From the NCBI RefSeq assembly GCF_031010175.1, contig NZ_JAUAMB010000038.1:1-49811 (forward strand): a stretch of 49,811 nucleotides of DNA, written 5' to 3'. How positions within the stretch are numbered: the stretch's first letter is position 1; each line of letters begins with the position of its first letter. Under the pieces are notes generated by a model that saw only the letters and a program-made list of their open reading frames with translations, was not told the origin of the DNA and made no database searches. The translations under genes and the position numbers were made by a program. The stretch is from Halomonas sp. SpR1 (GTDB lineage Bacteria > Pseudomonadota > Gammaproteobacteria > Pseudomonadales > Halomonadaceae). Below, piece after piece: positions 8,296 to 17,549 of the stretch.

Positions 8296-9732
8296 ATGAC
8301 ACAGCCAACCATTTATCAAAACTATATCAATGGTGCATTTGAAGCGGCCCAGCAGCACCTGGAAGTATTTAACCCTGCCAACCAGGCATTACTATCACGT
8401 GTTCCCGCCTCCAGTTCTGACGATGTCGAGCGAGCGCTAGATGCTGCGCGTGGAGCGCAAAAAGGCTGGGCAGCGACACCTGCCGTCGAGCGTGCTGCCT
8501 TTCTACACCGTTTAGCCAATAAGCTTCGTGATAACGTTGCCCATTTGGCACGTACCATTACGGAAGAGCAGGGAAAAATCAGTGGGTTGGCCGAAGTAGA
8601 GGTCAACTTTACCGCCGACTATTTGGATTATATGGCCGAATGGGGACGCCGCATTGAAGGTGAAATCATTCAAAGCGATCGCCCTAAGGAGAACATTTTC
8701 CTTTTCCGCAAGCCACTTGGAGTGGTGGCCGGCATTTTGCCTTGGAATTTCCCGTTTTTCCTGATCGCACGCAAGATGGCTCCGGCATTAGTCACGGGTA
8801 ATACCATTGTGATTAAGCCCAGCGAAGAAACGCCTAATAACTGTTTTGAGTTTGCCCGTCTGCTCGATGAAGTTGACTTACCAAAAGGTGTCTTCAACGT
8901 GGTTAGTGGCACTGGAGCTGAAGCGGGTAACGCCCTCACGGCGAGCCAGCAGGTTGATATGATTAGCTTTACGGGCAGTGTGGAAACGGGGTCACGCATT
9001 ATGGCCAATGCTGCTAACAACATCACCAAGCTCAACCTGGAGTTGGGTGGTAAAGCCCCTGCTATTGTGCTGGATGATGCGGATCTCGACCTAGCGGTGA
9101 ATGCGATCCGCAGTTCACGGATTATCAATACCGGGCAGGTATGCAATTGCGCCGAGCGCGTTTACGTTCAGCGGGGCGTTGCGGATGAGTTTATTGCGCG
9201 TATTGCTAACGCAATGGAAGCCACACGCTATGGTGATCCACTAGCGGATAGCAATGTTGAGATGGGCCCCATGATCAACCGAGCTGGCCTGGATAAAGTG
9301 GCCCAAATGGTAGAAACCGCACGTGGGAATGGGGCTGTATTAATCACTGGTGGTAATGTCGCGGATCTTGGGGCCGGTTTCCACTACCAGCCTACGGTGC
9401 TGGCTGGCTGCAGCGAAGATATGGCCATTATGCGCCAGGAAATTTTTGGCCCGGTTCTGCCCATCCAAATCATTGATACCCTTGATGAAGCCATCGCACT
9501 GGCCAATGACTGTGAATACGGTCTTACCTCCTCGATTTATACCCGCAGCCTTAATAACGCCATGCAGGCCTGTCGCGAGCTTGATTTTGGCGAAACCTAT
9601 ATCAATCGCGAGAACTTTGAAGCAATGCAAGGCTTCCACGCTGGCGTTCGTAAGTCCGGTATCGGCGGGGCGGATGGTAAGCACGGTCTATATGAATATA
9701 CCCATAGCCATGTAGTGTATCTGGAGGCCTGA
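8296..9732 (+). CDS. aldA: Lactaldehyde dehydrogenase
   Basis: 478 residues, essentially colinear with E. coli AldA (shared blocks include AEVEVNFTADY and YINRENFEAMQGFHAG). It oxidises L-lactaldehyde to L-lactate with NAD. Catalytic residues are N151 (PWNFPF), E249 (LELGGK) and C283 in the GQVCNC motif. It completes the rhamnose route after the aldolase. ATG 8296 follows AGGAG. Confidence 0.93.
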   Translation: MTQPTIYQNYINGAFEAAQQHLEVFNPANQALLSRVPASSSDDVERALDAARGAQKGWAATPAVERAAFLHRLANKLRDNVAHLARTITEEQGKISGLAEVEVNFTADYLDYMAEWGRRIEGEIIQSDRPKENIFLFRKPLGVVAGILPWNFPFFLIARKMAPALVTGNTIVIKPSEETPNNCFEFARLLDEVDLPKGVFNVVSGTGAEAGNALTASQQVDMISFTGSVETGSRIMANAANNITKLNLELGGKAPAIVLDDADLDLAVNAIRSSRIINTGQVCNCAERVYVQRGVADEFIARIANAMEATRYGDPLADSNVEMGPMINRAGLDKVAQMVETARGNGAVLITGGNVADLGAGFHYQPTVLAGCSEDMAIMRQEIFGPVLPIQIIDTLDEAIALANDCEYGLTSSIYTRSLNNAMQACRELDFGETYINRENFEAMQGFHAGVRKSGIGGADGKHGLYEYTHSHVVYLEA

Positions 9733-9765
9733 TACTCAACGCTAACAACAATAGAGGTACACGCT

Positions 9766-11310
9766 ATGAGTAATGCAAATTACTTCGCCCCAGCGGCAGC
9801 AGCGCCTGCTGTTGGGGGTGGGGAGTACGAGCGTACGCCGGTGCCTGAAAAGGCCCGGCTGGGCTTCAAAAGCTTTATCGGTATGTACGCAGGAGAACAC
9901 ACTGCCGGTACCGAGTTGATGATTGGCCCGCTATTTGTTTTGGCAGGGGTAGCCGCTTTCGATGTGGTGATAGGACTGTTAATCGGTAACTTGTTGGCTG
10001 TATTAAGCTGGCTGTTACTCACCGCGCCGATTGCAACACGGGTTCGGTTAACACTGTATTGTCACCTCGAAAAAATTGCTGGCCGCTATACAGTCATACT
10101 CTATAACTTAGCTAATGGGCTGGCATTCTGCTTTCTGGCTGGTGCAATGATTACCGTATCTGCCACGGCAGTCGGTGTCTGGTTTGGTTTTCCCCTTCCA
10201 ACACTGGCTGATTTGCTGCCCAACAGCCTGGGCTGGGCACTTAGCGTTGTAGCCGTTGGCATCGTGATTACCTTAGTGGCTGCCTATGGCTACCGCTTTG
10301 TTTCCTGGTTTGCCAACATCGCGGCTCCATGGATGGTGCTGATGTTTCTGGGTTTTGGAATTGTTTCTTTAAAGTGGTTTATTGATGCCACTGGCGCCGA
10401 AACAAGCTCGGCAAGCGATCTATGGATGCTGGCGGAGACGGCTATCTGGACGGGCGTTGAAGTGCCAGGTCAACCTAGCTTTTCAATTTGGCACGTGATC
10501 TTCTTTGCTTGGTTTGCCAATATGGCCATGCACGTGGGGATGTCTGATTTAACGATACTGCGCTTTGCCCGTAAGAGTTGGTATAGCATCGCCTCGGCCG
10601 CAGGAATGTATGTGGGCCACTTTATGGCTTGGTTATCGGCTTCGATGCTCTTTGCCTTTCAAATGTACGAGGCAGGCTTGACCAGCGATGCTGCGGTTAT
10701 TGCAGCTTCTGAAGCGGGTCAAATCCCCAATCCTTTGCCAGGGCCGCTTGCTGACCAAGCGCTCGGTGTGGCTGGGCTAATCTGCGTGATCATTGCCGGC
10801 TGGACAACGGCGAACCCAACTATTTATCGAGCGGGATTAGCATTCCAGGCGGTTATACCCACCGTTTCTCGCTTTAAAGTCACAATAGGCACCGGCCTTC
10901 TTACTACCTTTGTAGCGCTATTCCCGGGTGTCGCAATGCAGCTATTAGGTTTCGTTGCTCTTTACGGCTTATTGCTGATGCCCATTGGTGCTGTGATCTT
11001 TGTCGACTATTGGATATTGCCAAAACTTGGCTTAAAAAGCTTTTACGCAGAGTATGCGGGCCATAAACTCACGGTGCCGGTGATAGGTACTTGGCTAAAT
11101 ACCTTGGTTATTTGTTTATTCATGGCGCAGTTTGCCGGTATTGAGATATTTTTTGTGGCCTTGCCTGGCTGGTTTATAGCAGCGGCTCTCTTTATTGCGC
11201 TCAGTTTTATCACGCAGCGCCAACGAGCTGGGCAAGTTGATAGATCAACGGTAAGGGCTGATCGATCTTCTGATATTGCCCCTACTGTATCAACACAGGA
11301 GTCAACTTAA
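9766..11310 (+). CDS. NCS1-family permease (cytosine/purine permease-like), possible sugar or sugar-acid importer
   Basis: 514-residue membrane protein with about twelve helices. The SFIGMYAGEHTAGTELMIGP opening and the WTTANPTIYRAG helix are typical of NCS1 nucleobase transporters. Nothing else here deals with nucleobases. Its place at the end of the rhamnose operon suggests it carries L-rhamnose or an intermediate; that is inference. The C-terminal 30 residues are hydrophilic. Its stop codon overlaps the ATG of the next gene by one base. Confidence 0.8.
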   Translation: MSNANYFAPAAAAPAVGGGEYERTPVPEKARLGFKSFIGMYAGEHTAGTELMIGPLFVLAGVAAFDVVIGLLIGNLLAVLSWLLLTAPIATRVRLTLYCHLEKIAGRYTVILYNLANGLAFCFLAGAMITVSATAVGVWFGFPLPTLADLLPNSLGWALSVVAVGIVITLVAAYGYRFVSWFANIAAPWMVLMFLGFGIVSLKWFIDATGAETSSASDLWMLAETAIWTGVEVPGQPSFSIWHVIFFAWFANMAMHVGMSDLTILRFARKSWYSIASAAGMYVGHFMAWLSASMLFAFQMYEAGLTSDAAVIAASEAGQIPNPLPGPLADQALGVAGLICVIIAGWTTANPTIYRAGLAFQAVIPTVSRFKVTIGTGLLTTFVALFPGVAMQLLGFVALYGLLLMPIGAVIFVDYWILPKLGLKSFYAEYAGHKLTVPVIGTWLNTLVICLFMAQFAGIEIFFVALPGWFIAAALFIALSFITQRQRAGQVDRSTVRADRSSDIAPTVSTQEST

Positions 11311-11495
11311 TGCGCACGCTGCTGCAGGTTATTTCAAGTTCAATGCTTATCTTAACGGTAGCATTTCCAATGCTTTATCTGTTCGATGTAATGGGTGAAT
11401 CAACCATGAAAGGAACCATTCTGATGGTTACAGTCGTTTGGTTTGTCGCAACGCCCTTATGGATGAGATGGGAAGGCCAAGGCACGGTAGACTAA
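11310..11495 (+). CDS. Small two-helix membrane protein coupled to the NCS1 permease
   Basis: 61 residues with two hydrophobic stretches (about 4-27 and 34-52) and a charged tail. The start codon shares a base with the permease stop (TAATG) and AGGAG lies at 11299, so it is translated and probably coupled. I do not recognise the family. The coupling suggests a small accessory subunit of the permease. It is the last gene before the terminator. Confidence 0.7.
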   Translation: MRTLLQVISSSMLILTVAFPMLYLFDVMGESTMKGTILMVTVVWFVATPLWMRWEGQGTVD

Positions 11496-11530
11496 GAGAG
11501 CGCCAAATAACGTTTGTTGCCACTTAATCA

Positions 11531-11557
11531 GCGACGGATGGCATCCGTCGCTTTTTT
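11531..11557 (+). terminator. Rho-independent terminator of the rhamnose operon
   Basis: A nine-base perfect stem (GCGACGGAT / ATCCGTCGC) with a three-base loop, followed by six T. It lies 36 bases after the last stop codon. Confidence 0.92.
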
Positions 11558-11568
11558 AGCTCTGTAAT

Positions 11569-12405
11569 TCAAAGAAATTTACTGTTTAGTTTTCTAATGA
11601 ATTCAGAGCTTTTCCGTATATCATCCTGATCGATTTCATCCATGATAATATTCATATGCGGTTTTCTTGAGACAAGTCCCTCAAAGATATGATCGTAATC
11701 CAGCCAGCCTTGCCCTAAGGGCACAAAATGTAGATTCCCTTTTTCCACAATGAAGTCTTTGGCATGGAGAACGGCGACTCTATCGCCCCATGAGTCGATG
11801 GCCTCTTGAAGTATATTGTTTTGGTCAAGATAATTGTCACTTGTCAAAAAGTTGACGGGATCGAAGATTATTTGCAAATTGTTAGAATTTACCTCTGCAA
11901 GCAGTCGACTTACTTTCTTTGGACTATGAAGAGGGTGGTTAACACCAGGCTCTATACCCACAATCGCACCAAATTTTTCTGCCTCTGCTACCAGTTCCTT
12001 AATGCTCTCTACCATCGCCAGAAAAGGTGCTTCTGCAAAGTTTTCTTCAGTATAAATAATGTCAGCGTTTATGTTACCCGTTTCAGTGCCAACTATGCTG
12101 CAGCCAAAGTCGCGCACATATCGCAGGTGTTCTTTAAAGCGCTCTAAGGCTTGCCGCCTTTGATTGATATCAGGATGGATGATATTGACATAGCAGCCTA
12201 AAACAGCGATTTGAATATTAGCTTGGCGAAAAGCGCTACTAATATGATTTGCCAACCCTGGTGTTAAAAAACCAGGCTCCGTTTTAAAGTTAAATGATTT
12301 ATTTAGCGCTAACTGTACTGAGCTAAGGTCTCGGTAAGAGAGGTCTTTCACAAGGTTTTCAAGTGACTGCATGGGTAAATCATGGGCTCTAATGCCAATG
12401 TTCAT
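11569..12405 (-). CDS. TIM-barrel sugar isomerase/epimerase-like protein (AP-endonuclease-2 fold)
   Basis: 278 residues. The four metal ligands usual in this fold can be placed: Glu in VGIEPGVNH, Asp in IIFDPVNF, His in VLHAKDF and Glu in IMDEID. It is the last gene of the kdgM-TRAP-GH105 operon, so a sugar or uronate isomerase/epimerase step is likely, but the substrate cannot be read from sequence. The start is ATG 12405 with GGAG upstream; the frame is open to 12504 without a ribosome site there. Confidence 0.75.
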   Translation of the reverse strand: MNIGIRAHDLPMQSLENLVKDLSYRDLSSVQLALNKSFNFKTEPGFLTPGLANHISSAFRQANIQIAVLGCYVNIIHPDINQRRQALERFKEHLRYVRDFGCSIVGTETGNINADIIYTEENFAEAPFLAMVESIKELVAEAEKFGAIVGIEPGVNHPLHSPKKVSRLLAEVNSNNLQIIFDPVNFLTSDNYLDQNNILQEAIDSWGDRVAVLHAKDFIVEKGNLHFVPLGQGWLDYDHIFEGLVSRKPHMNIIMDEIDQDDIRKSSEFIRKLNSKFL

Positions 12406-12543
12406 AAAATCTCCGAAATACAAGCACGCACGCAATAGTGAACCCTTTGATGCAGTTTGCTGATGGGAATCGTGAGAGGAACGTAATAAAAGTGGAGGAG
12501 GCATGACGCGATGATCCGCGCCACACCTTCTAGCCCAGTAGGG

Positions 12544-13545
12544 TTACTGAGTATTCACCGCTTTAATTTGCTGATAAATAGCATACTGCTCTGGCGTATT
12601 TTCAAGCTCTTTATACATGGGCTGTACGGCTTCTTGGAAAGGAGCGATGTCTACTTCGTTAATTTCGACACCAAACTCTTCTCTAATTTGAGTTCTAGCA
12701 TTAGCAACGGCTTCCAACCACTGCTCAGTTTGGAACTCAGTCGATTCCTGGATGGCTTCCATGACCGCATCGTGTTGTTCATCAGAGAGTGACTCCAGCA
12801 CTCTGTTACTAATGAGGATAATATCGGGAATACGCGTATGGCCATCAAGCGTGTAGTGATCGACGACTTCCCCATGTCGAGCAGTGGTAAGGGCAAATTC
12901 ATTATTTTCTGCACCATCTAGAACGCCTTGCTGTAACGCGGTGTAAACCTCTTCTTGAGCCATAACAACAGGAGAGGCCCCAAGTAGCTTCATCGTGTCA
13001 ATAGCGGTTTGGCTTTGCATAACGCGGATTTTCTTACCCGCCAGATCCTCAACGCTCTCTATTGGATCACCGGTAGTATAAAAGTTGCGCTGGCCTGAGT
13101 CGTACCAGCCAACCCCAACAAAACCTTGGTCTTCTGTGGAGTGATAAACATTTTGCATGATCTCCTCATCATTCATGACTTGGTAAAAATGAGCCTGATC
13201 ATCAAATAAATAAGGCATTGAAAATACATCATAAAGGGACGAGAAGCTTCCCATTAGCCCGCCCGAAACCTTGGTCATATCAATAGCGCCTGCTTGGAGT
13301 AACTCAACCAGTTCGCTTTCGCCCCCTAATTGGCTATCAGGGAAATAAGATACGCTGATGGAGCCATTCGATTTCTCTTCGACAAGCTCTCCAAAGAGGG
13401 CTAAGGCATCTTTCACCGGCTGTGAATTTTGTGCATAGGCTAGCTTGAGATTGATATTGTCCTGGGCGTTTACAGCCCCAGCACCTAGTGAAAGTGCAGC
13501 AATCGCAGCAGTTAAGATTGTTTTTGCATAATGTGGCGTGGTCAT
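12544..13545 (-). CDS. dctP: TRAP transporter periplasmic solute-binding subunit (DctP family)
   Basis: 333 residues. The signal peptide ends near residue 27 (AVNA before QDN). The DctP core includes KKIRVMQSQ, with the carboxylate-binding arginine, and AQEEVYTALQQGVLDGAEN. AAGGAG precedes ATG 13545. Its Q and M subunits lie two genes upstream in the same operon, separated from it by the GH105 hydrolase gene. Likely cargo is an unsaturated galacturonate-containing disaccharide, inferred from the operon. Confidence 0.9.
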   Translation of the reverse strand: MTTPHYAKTILTAAIAALSLGAGAVNAQDNINLKLAYAQNSQPVKDALALFGELVEEKSNGSISVSYFPDSQLGGESELVELLQAGAIDMTKVSGGLMGSFSSLYDVFSMPYLFDDQAHFYQVMNDEEIMQNVYHSTEDQGFVGVGWYDSGQRNFYTTGDPIESVEDLAGKKIRVMQSQTAIDTMKLLGASPVVMAQEEVYTALQQGVLDGAENNEFALTTARHGEVVDHYTLDGHTRIPDIILISNRVLESLSDEQHDAVMEAIQESTEFQTEQWLEAVANARTQIREEFGVEINEVDIAPFQEAVQPMYKELENTPEQYAIYQQIKAVNTQ

Positions 13546-13601
13546 GATCGACTCCTTGGTTTGATATTATTGGTGTAGAGCGTCCTATGGACTTACGGCA
13601 G

Positions 13602-14741
13602 TTACAGATATGTCCGCATATATTCAGATAAGCTCAAAATAGCCATGGCCTGACCATAAGGCATTGAAGTTAAGGGAATATTTCTGTAGTAATCGAGGTT
13701 TTCCCCCATCGCTGTTCCGAAGGAAACCTGTTCTAGTTCTCCTTCTGAATTGATATTCTCGATGACGCCCTTGACGGCTTTTTCAGCCACCTGGAAATGC
13801 GCTGCATCGATGTAGCGCAGCCGTACTGCCTTTAGAAGCCCATAAGCAAATCCTGCTGTGGCTGACGCTTCAAGATAAGAGTCAGGGTCGTCCAGCAGGG
13901 TATGCCAAAGGCCAGTGTCTGATTGCCACTTAACCAGCGCATTCACTTGAGATTCAAGAACTTGAATAAGATAACGGCGGAAAGAATCATTTTCTGACAA
14001 ATCTAACAGTTCTAAAAATTCAGGGATAACAATAGTTATCCAGCTGTTGCCTCGAGCCCAAAGGGCATTGGCATAATTATGATTGCCGTTAAATGTCCAG
14101 CCGTGAAACCAGGCGCCAGTTTTTCTATCCATTAAATACTGGATGTGAATTAAGAACTGATATTTGGCTTCCTCGACATACTCAGGTTTATTAAGCAGGA
14201 GACCAATCTTAGCTAACGGGAGAACACTCATCATTAATGTGTCATCCCACATTTGCTGATGGTTCTCGTTGTTGTAAACAATATGCTGCAAGCCCCCTTT
14301 CTCTGTACGTGGCATTTCATACATCACCCACTCTGCCCAGGCCTGCAGGTAGGGGAGCCACTCCTTACGCCCTGTTTCTTCATAGCGGTAGGCAAGGGTC
14401 AGAAAAGGGCACACCGTGTTTACATTTTTTGTTGCCAACCGCTCGTTGAACCGCTCTTTGAACCATTCGTCAATAATGGCCAGGGCATTGTTATCACCAG
14501 TTTGCTCGTAGTATTTATAAATACCGTACAGACCAATGCCATGTGTCCATTCCCAACCAGCCCAACCTTTGGTATCAATGGTGCGGCCATCATCAAGATG
14601 CAGCAGGAATTCACCTGTTTCATCCTGTATGTTAACCAGGTTGTGAATGGTTTTATTGATGAGGTTAGTCACCTCATTTTTTTCCATAAACCGCTCGTCC
14701 TGCCTTAAAAGAGAACTGTGCTTTACACTAAATACTTGCAT
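13602..14741 (-). CDS. Unsaturated rhamnogalacturonyl hydrolase (GH105 / GH88-like)
   Basis: 379 residues with the alpha/alpha-barrel pattern of YteR/RhiN enzymes. The catalytic aspartate is probably D167 in MWDDTLMM, and WARGNSW (228-234) is a family landmark. It removes the 4,5-unsaturated galacturonyl unit from short rhamnogalacturonan fragments, releasing L-rhamnose. No signal peptide is seen, so it acts in the cytoplasm after uptake. ATG 14741 has GGAG nine bases upstream; M19 (MEKNEV) also has an AGGA and would fit the family N-terminus better. Confidence 0.87.
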   Translation of the reverse strand: MQVFSVKHSSLLRQDERFMEKNEVTNLINKTIHNLVNIQDETGEFLLHLDDGRTIDTKGWAGWEWTHGIGLYGIYKYYEQTGDNNALAIIDEWFKERFNERLATKNVNTVCPFLTLAYRYEETGRKEWLPYLQAWAEWVMYEMPRTEKGGLQHIVYNNENHQQMWDDTLMMSVLPLAKIGLLLNKPEYVEEAKYQFLIHIQYLMDRKTGAWFHGWTFNGNHNYANALWARGNSWITIVIPEFLELLDLSENDSFRRYLIQVLESQVNALVKWQSDTGLWHTLLDDPDSYLEASATAGFAYGLLKAVRLRYIDAAHFQVAEKAVKGVIENINSEGELEQVSFGTAMGENLDYYRNIPLTSMPYGQAMAILSLSEYMRTYL

Positions 14742-14771
14742 TGAATATGCTCCATAAATAATATTTTGAGA

Positions 14772-16070
14772 TTAAAGGCCCATAAGTCTGGGTAGGAACA
14801 ACGTAATTTGAGGAATGTAGGTGATTAAAAGTAGCGTTGCCATAATGACAAGATAAAAGGGTAAAAGCGGAATGATTAAGTTTTCAACCTTCTCTCTTGC
14901 GATGCCTGCGCCTACAAATAAACCAGTTCCCACAGGGGGAGTAATTGTTCCAATGCAAAGGTTGAATACCATTACAATGCCAAAATGAACCGGATCTAGA
15001 CCTATCTGATTAGTGATGGGTAGTAGTATGGGAGTGAAAATTAAGATGGCTGGGCCGATATCCATGAAGCAGCCGATAGCTAACAGCATCAAAGTGATGA
15101 CTAGCAATACAATGGCATGGTTATCAGATAGTCCAAGAATAATGCTGCTTAAGGCAGAGGGTAGCCCGGTAATCGACATGGCGAATGACATGGCGGCAGA
15201 GGCCGCCAGCAAAAACATAATAACGCCCGTCGTTTCCAGTGCTTTTATAAGCGCCATTTGAAATGCCGAAAAATTGATGGTTCTATAAAAGCAGATAGTA
15301 AGCAGCATCGTGTATATTACTGAAATAGCGGATGCTTCTACGGCTGTGAAAACGCCAAGTACGATCCCGCCAATAATTATTACAATCAAAAACAGGCTTG
15401 GAAGAGCATCCGTTATTATCTTTAAAACTGATGAGTTCCTTAAATCTATCTTGGTGGTATAGCCACGGGACTTAGCTGTTATATAGGCAACTAGCATACA
15501 TCCTATCCCCCACAAGCAGCCTGCTACCAGGCCGCCTGCAAAGAGAGCAGAAATAGATGTACCCCCGCTTGCTAGCGCGTAAAGGATAAAAGCAGTGGTT
15601 GGGGGTATCAGCATACCTGTTGGTGCGGAAGCAATATTGGCAGCTGCGGAAAAGGGGCGACTATAGCCCTCTTTCTCACTCATGGGCACCATCACTCCTC
15701 CAATCGAGGTAGAGGCAGCAATCGCTGAACCTGAAATAGCACCAAACATCATATTACCCATGATATTAGTATGTGCCAGTGAGCCCGGAATCCGGCCACT
15801 GAATAATTTGGCAAAATTAACCAATCTTAAGGCGATTCCTCCATGGTTCATCAAAACCCCGGAAAGAATAAAAAAAGGTACTGCCAAAAGTGTAAAGCTA
15901 TCTAAGCTTGATACCATTTTCTGAGCAGTCGTAAAAATTGCAATGTCAGGTGGTAAGGCAATTAGTATGGTTGCCATTGAAGAGACAGCAATACAAATGC
16001 CGATCGGTACGCCTATGATTAGCAGGCAAAGAAATGTTGCTACTAATATAATGCCAGCATCTAACATCAT
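14772..16070 (-). CDS. dctM: TRAP transporter large membrane subunit (DctM family)
   Basis: 432 residues with about twelve helices and the landmarks SLDSFTLLAVPFFILSGVLM, GSAIAASTSIGGVMVPMS and PTGMLIPPTT. It overlaps the stop of dctQ by four bases (ATGA). It is the channel subunit of the pectin-module TRAP system. Confidence 0.92.
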   Translation of the reverse strand: MMLDAGIILVATFLCLLIIGVPIGICIAVSSMATILIALPPDIAIFTTAQKMVSSLDSFTLLAVPFFILSGVLMNHGGIALRLVNFAKLFSGRIPGSLAHTNIMGNMMFGAISGSAIAASTSIGGVMVPMSEKEGYSRPFSAAANIASAPTGMLIPPTTAFILYALASGGTSISALFAGGLVAGCLWGIGCMLVAYITAKSRGYTTKIDLRNSSVLKIITDALPSLFLIVIIIGGIVLGVFTAVEASAISVIYTMLLTICFYRTINFSAFQMALIKALETTGVIMFLLAASAAMSFAMSITGLPSALSSIILGLSDNHAIVLLVITLMLLAIGCFMDIGPAILIFTPILLPITNQIGLDPVHFGIVMVFNLCIGTITPPVGTGLFVGAGIAREKVENLIIPLLPFYLVIMATLLLITYIPQITLFLPRLMGL

Positions 16071-16558
16071 AGCGCCTGACTCCGGACAAAAAAGATATTT
16101 TTATAAATAAGAAGACAGTTGTTAAGACAATAGATGATGATAAGTGCCCCAGAGACGGGAAGTGATAAGTAAAGAAGGCCTTTGGGTATGTTGAGCATTG
16201 GATAAATTTGACTCATGCTGTTTGAGGTAGCTTGCATGCCTCCATAAATAAGTACCACAGCAGAAAACCCAATAAATAAAAGCTCCATCAAAAAATTACA
16301 ACCTATTTTCCATTTTCCAGACAGCTTGTCTGTGAGTAACGTTAAGCTAACATGCTCTCGTTGCCCTGTTACATAAGCAATTGCTAACATGGATAGCCAC
16401 ACCAATGAAAATCTGAGCAGGGCCTCCGATACAGTACTGGGGCTGTTGAGTACATAACGTGCTATAACTTGCCAGCTAGCAACCCCGACCATAGATATAA
16501 AAAGCAGGCAACATATAATCTTTAATATTTTGTCCATGGCAGCATGTATCATTAGCAT
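16067..16558 (-). CDS. dctQ: TRAP transporter small membrane subunit (DctQ family)
   Basis: 163 residues, four predicted helices, and the family-like VSEALLRFSLVWLSMLAIAY region. It is the second gene of the kdgM operon, 108 bases after the porin, and is translationally coupled to dctM. The ribosome site is AGAGAGAA before the first ATG; MIHAAMDK two codons later is another possible start. Confidence 0.87.
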   Translation of the reverse strand: MLMIHAAMDKILKIICCLLFISMVGVASWQVIARYVLNSPSTVSEALLRFSLVWLSMLAIAYVTGQREHVSLTLLTDKLSGKWKIGCNFLMELLFIGFSAVVLIYGGMQATSNSMSQIYPMLNIPKGLLYLSLPVSGALIIIYCLNNCLLIYKNIFFVRSQAL

Positions 16559-16630
16559 TGTAATTTCTCTCTTAGCTCTAAGCGTTTTTCCTATTTAGCT
16601 ATCAATTTAGCTAGTCTGGAGATAATAGTC

Positions 16631-16655
16631 GGTAGGAGGAGTTAAACCTCCTACC
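16631..16655 (-). promoter_or_regulatory. Stem-loop between the porin and the TRAP genes
   Basis: A perfect nine-base stem (GGTAGGAGG / CCTCCTACC) with a seven-base loop lies 11 bases after the kdgM stop. No T-run follows on the minus strand, so it looks like an mRNA 3'-end stabiliser or partial attenuator letting porin outnumber transporter, rather than a full terminator. Confidence 0.55.
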
Positions 16656-16665
16656 TGTTTATACG

Positions 16666-17406
16666 CTAAAATTTATACTGATAGCCAATTAGCCAGGAGC
16701 TGTTACGTTGGCCAGGATCCATACCTGCATCTGAGCTATTGCGGTCTCTATGAACATAACCACCAAAGACAGTGTTATTAGCGTTCAAATGGTTGAAAAC
16801 AAGCAATTCATGTTCTATGTAATCGCGATCGCCGGTGCCGAAGTTTGGGGAGCTACTTTCATGTTTGAAGTGGTAATGGGGGTTGTAGAGGAGCATCCAG
16901 TCGTCATTAACGTTATAGGTAGCATATAGATCAATGCGTCCCGCACGGCCCTCTATCGCAGTCTCATGGCTGGTGTCATGTTCGTAACGGTAGCGTCCTG
17001 CTAAGCCCCAGCCGTCTCCCTTGTAGCCTAATCTTAAGCCTGCAAGAGCGCGGGTTACGTTAGATCTGAATTTTGCCCCAATTTGAGGCGTTAACGACCA
17101 TTGATTTTGCTGGTCGAGCTGAAACGAGGGGAAAGAGTAATTCACGAATGCTTCATCGTGTTTCGGCCAGCCGGTTTCATGAACGCCATCTTGCCAGAAC
17201 CAAGACTTTTCGAACATTAATGATGAGGAGTCCTCAAATATCCGTGTGATAGCTATTTTGGGAAGTGTTAAAGCATGATCATTGGTCGTTTGCTCTAATT
17301 TCATAGTCAGGATGTTTTCTGCCGACCATGCGGTATTGGAAAGTGTCAGTGCAGTACAAGCTACCGCAATGCCCGCTACCCATTTCCCTTGGCGGAATAT
17401 AGTCAT
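16666..17406 (-). CDS. kdgM: Oligogalacturonate-specific porin, KdgM family
   Basis: 246-residue outer-membrane beta-barrel. The signal peptide ends near residue 29 (AWSA before ENIL). The mature chain has alternating aromatic strands, many arginines and the GLRLGYKGDGWGLAGRYRYE block, and ends in YQYKF with the terminal phenylalanine needed for barrel insertion. It should let acidic pectin oligomers cross the outer membrane. The start is ATG 17406 with GGAG upstream; the 18-codon extension to 17460 has no ribosome site. It is the first gene of the operon and its promoter region holds a KdgR box. Confidence 0.88.
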   Translation of the reverse strand: MTIFRQGKWVAGIAVACTALTLSNTAWSAENILTMKLEQTTNDHALTLPKIAITRIFEDSSSLMFEKSWFWQDGVHETGWPKHDEAFVNYSFPSFQLDQQNQWSLTPQIGAKFRSNVTRALAGLRLGYKGDGWGLAGRYRYEHDTSHETAIEGRAGRIDLYATYNVNDDWMLLYNPHYHFKHESSSPNFGTGDRDYIEHELLVFNHLNANNTVFGGYVHRDRNSSDAGMDPGQRNSSWLIGYQYKF

Positions 17407-17524
17407 ATTTTCTCCGTTGTTAGTGTTATTAGATCGTGTCCGACCCCGTGGCGTAACCAAACATGATTAATGGCAATTCCATTTAATGGCCCGCAGGTTC
17501 GCATTAAATGTATCAGCGTATCTT

Positions 17525-17549
17525 TAAAATTGAAACGGCGTTTCTTTTA
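17525..17549. promoter_or_regulatory. KdgR operator between kdgM and kdgR
   Basis: AAATTGAAACGGCGTTTCTT is a clear match to the known enterobacterial KdgR box (TGAAAC-N3-GTTTCA core with A/T-rich arms). Read on the minus strand it covers TTTCAA (17534-17529), which lies 17 bases before TACATT, a plausible -35/-10 pair for kdgM. Binding would therefore block the kdgM operon. It could also affect kdgR, 124 bases away on the other strand. Confidence 0.75.
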
